A stretch of 64,000 nucleotides of DNA. Origin: Pseudomonas sp. WJP1 (GTDB lineage Bacteria > Pseudomonadota > Gammaproteobacteria > Pseudomonadales > Pseudomonadaceae). The stretch spans positions 3,708,501 through 3,772,500 of the forward strand of contig NZ_CP110128.1 in NCBI RefSeq assembly GCF_028471945.1, given 5' to 3'. Numbering within the stretch: position 1 is the first letter of the stretch; each line of letters opens with the position of its first letter. A program made the translations under genes and the position numbers. The notes beneath the pieces are model-generated. The model was not told where the DNA came from. It did not search any database and saw nothing but the letters and a program-made list of their open reading frames with translations. Positions 62,772 through 64,000 of the stretch are shown here, in pieces.

Positions 62772-63463
62772 GCCAGCAACTCGGTGATCCACCGGGCCTG
62801 GCGGGCAATCTCCTGCACCTTCTCCTCGGGAACGGCCTGCCGAGCCCGGGCGAAATGGCTCAGGGTCTTGTGCTTGAGGCGCAGCATTCGCTGCCACTTG
62901 GCCAGGAACGCCGGGCTGCGGGCCTGCATCTGCAGTGGGCCGAAGTACAGCTCCTGGGCGGAGTACTCCACCGAGCCGACGTGCTCGGCGATGATGATTT
63001 CGTAATAAAAGCGATTTTCCCGCAGCACTTCCTCACACAGGATTCGGTAGCCATTGTCCATCAACCATTGGCGCAGGGGCTGTTCACCGCCGTTGGGCTG
63101 CAGGATCAGGCGCTCCTGACCGCTCAGGCGGGCCTTGCCGCTGTCGAGGATGTCGCGAATGGTCTCGCCACCCATGCCACAGAGGCTGATCGCCGTGATC
63201 CGGTCTTCCGGTTCGATCGCCGCCAGGCCATTGGCCAGGCGTACCGTGATCGCCAGGTCTTGGCCGCTCTCACGCACGGTGCGTTCAGCCGCGCGAAACG
63301 GCGTCAACGCCACCTCACCGGCCACCGCCGCGCTGATCGCGCCACGGCGCATCAACGCCACCGGCAGGTAGCCGTGATCCGAGCCGATATCGGCCAGGCG
63401 CGCACCGGCTGGCACCTGCGCCGCCACGCGCTCCAGGCGCATGGACAATGTCTGTTCGTTCAA
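62768..63463 (-). CDS. trmK: TrmK-like tRNA (adenine-22-N1)-methyltransferase
   Basis: About 231 residues. RLADIGSDHGYLPVALMRRG (about 22-40) is the SAM-binding motif I and ISLCGMGGETIRDIL (about 92) the second motif. LILQPNGGEQPLRQWL and YEIIIAEH follow. TrmK methylates A22 of certain tRNAs in Gram-positive bacteria; the pseudomonad homologue is related but its target is unproven. The first ATG (63508) lies in unlike sequence, so TTG 63463 (LNEQTLSMRLERV) after AAAAGGGG is the likely start. It ends 4 bases inside the AraC gene, convergent with it. Confidence 0.8.
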   Translation of the reverse strand: MNEQTLSMRLERVAAQVPAGARLADIGSDHGYLPVALMRRGAISAAVAGEVALTPFRAAERTVRESGQDLAITVRLANGLAAIEPEDRITAISLCGMGGETIRDILDSGKARLSGQERLILQPNGGEQPLRQWLMDNGYRILCEEVLRENRFYYEIIIAEHVGSVEYSAQELYFGPLQMQARSPAFLAKWQRMLRLKHKTLSHFARARQAVPEEKVQEIARQARWITELLA

Positions 63464-63666
63464 CTGCAACCCCTTTTCACCCCGACCCTGCGGCACTTTT
63501 TGGCCCAATCGGGGGGGCGATTCTGTCGAGTAACGCCGTGCATTTCAAATTTATGCGACAAGGGCGCCATGACTGTTGATCGGCAGCACGCTCACCCAGG
63601 CCCCGGGCCGACTAGACTGATCAGGCACACCATCGGTTGCCAACCGCTTGAGCCAGGGGAAACGGG

Positions 63667-63963
63667 ATGACCGCAATCACAGTGCGCCACTGCTCGTCAT
63701 GGGTCCTGCCTTCCCTACTCGCCATCAACCTGGTGCTGACAGCGGGCTGTGCAGGCAAGACCGCCACGGCTCGCTACTCGGCCTCGAGCTCAGGCTCAAG
63801 CTGCTATGCCAAAGCGCTGCCCACCGCCGGCGAAGGCGGTTTGGCCTTTGGCTCCACCTTGAGCATCGCGCGGCAGAAATCGCTGAATAACTGCATCCGT
63901 TATGCCGGCCGTTCGGGGGGTACGCCCAGTACCTGCCAGGTGGTGTTGTCGGAGTGCAGGTGA
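63667..63963 (+). CDS. Small putative lipoprotein
   Basis: A 98-residue protein with an N-terminal hydrophobic stretch ending LVLTAGC (about 22-28), an acceptable though not ideal lipobox. The mature part has three more cysteines (SSCYAKAL, NNCIRYAG, STCQVVLSEC). AGGGGA precedes the ATG. It would be exported and perhaps lipidated. Function unknown; the gene ends 37 bases before the edge of the window. Confidence 0.65.
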   Translation: MTAITVRHCSSWVLPSLLAINLVLTAGCAGKTATARYSASSSGSSCYAKALPTAGEGGLAFGSTLSIARQKSLNNCIRYAGRSGGTPSTCQVVLSECR

Positions 63964-64000
63964 TCGGGCGGCAGCGAGGTGGGTCAGGTTTCCCGCGTTA

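Overview
The window looks like chromosome of a Pseudomonas of the fluorescens group. The basis is the high-GC coding style, the paired REP elements (REPINs) of the TGTAGGAGC type, a DUF6124 gene, an OprD-type porin, and DUF3422, DUF1704 and DUF3618 genes arranged as in pseudomonads. No rRNA, tRNA, CRISPR array or complete insertion sequence was seen. All identifications were made by reading the sequence; no database search was run.

Region 1 (1-7 kb) is accessory. It holds a DUF1254/DUF1214 exported protein, an orphan Phd/YefM-like antitoxin, a small membrane protein, a DUF6124 protein, a short Rhs-core protein bracketed by a direct repeat of a luxR 3' end, and a large MalT-type LuxR regulator. 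Region 2 (7-18.9 kb) is a lipid or sulfated-compound module. It has an acyl-CoA dehydrogenase divergent from a LacI-type regulator, a HisD/HpsN-like alcohol dehydrogenase, a hotdog thioesterase, an exported arylsulfatase and a thiolase. A REPIN array, a metallo-beta-lactamase-fold protein without its metal ligands, a DUF1329 protein, a DHFR-like reductase and a YghU-type glutathione enzyme follow.

Region 3 (19-45 kb) is the centre of the window: a complete catabolic locus for cyclohexanecarboxylate and related alicyclic or dicarboxylic acids. One operon (19.45-28.4 kb, +) encodes a Liv-type ABC importer, an acyl-CoA synthetase, a short-chain dehydrogenase, a MaoC hydratase and a nitroreductase. 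A nine-gene operon (38.2-28.5 kb, -) encodes BadK-like hydratase, a second hydratase, a PimC/PimD-like acyl-CoA dehydrogenase pair, EtfBA, a 3-hydroxyacyl-CoA dehydrogenase, a thiolase and glutaryl-CoA dehydrogenase. A divergent operon (38.4-44.8 kb, +) encodes AliA, BadH, BadI, AliB, a BadR-like MarR regulator and an OprD porin. The predicted route is: cyclohexanecarboxylate -> CoA ester (AliA) -> cyclohexene-CoA (AliB) -> hydroxy (BadK) -> keto (BadH) -> ring opening to pimeloyl-CoA (BadI) -> one beta-oxidation round to glutaryl-CoA -> crotonyl-CoA (GcdH) -> acetyl-CoA. A 19-base palindromic sequence overlapping TTGACA -35 boxes occurs both before the importer operon and between aliA and badK. 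It is a candidate shared operator for the MarR regulator.

Region 4 (45-64 kb) is mostly housekeeping or stress-related: a SulP anion transporter, PPK2 polyphosphate kinase, a VIT-like membrane protein, a DUF1704 metallopeptidase-like protein, a 750-bp imperfect palindrome with a REPIN at its apex, DUF3422, a 24-residue membrane peptide, a diguanylate cyclase, an AI-2E-family transporter, a three-gene YqjD/YqjE-like envelope cluster, a HigBA-type toxin-antitoxin pair with a perfect 18-bp operator, a threonine dehydratase/AraC divergent pair, a TrmK-like methyltransferase and a small possible lipoprotein.
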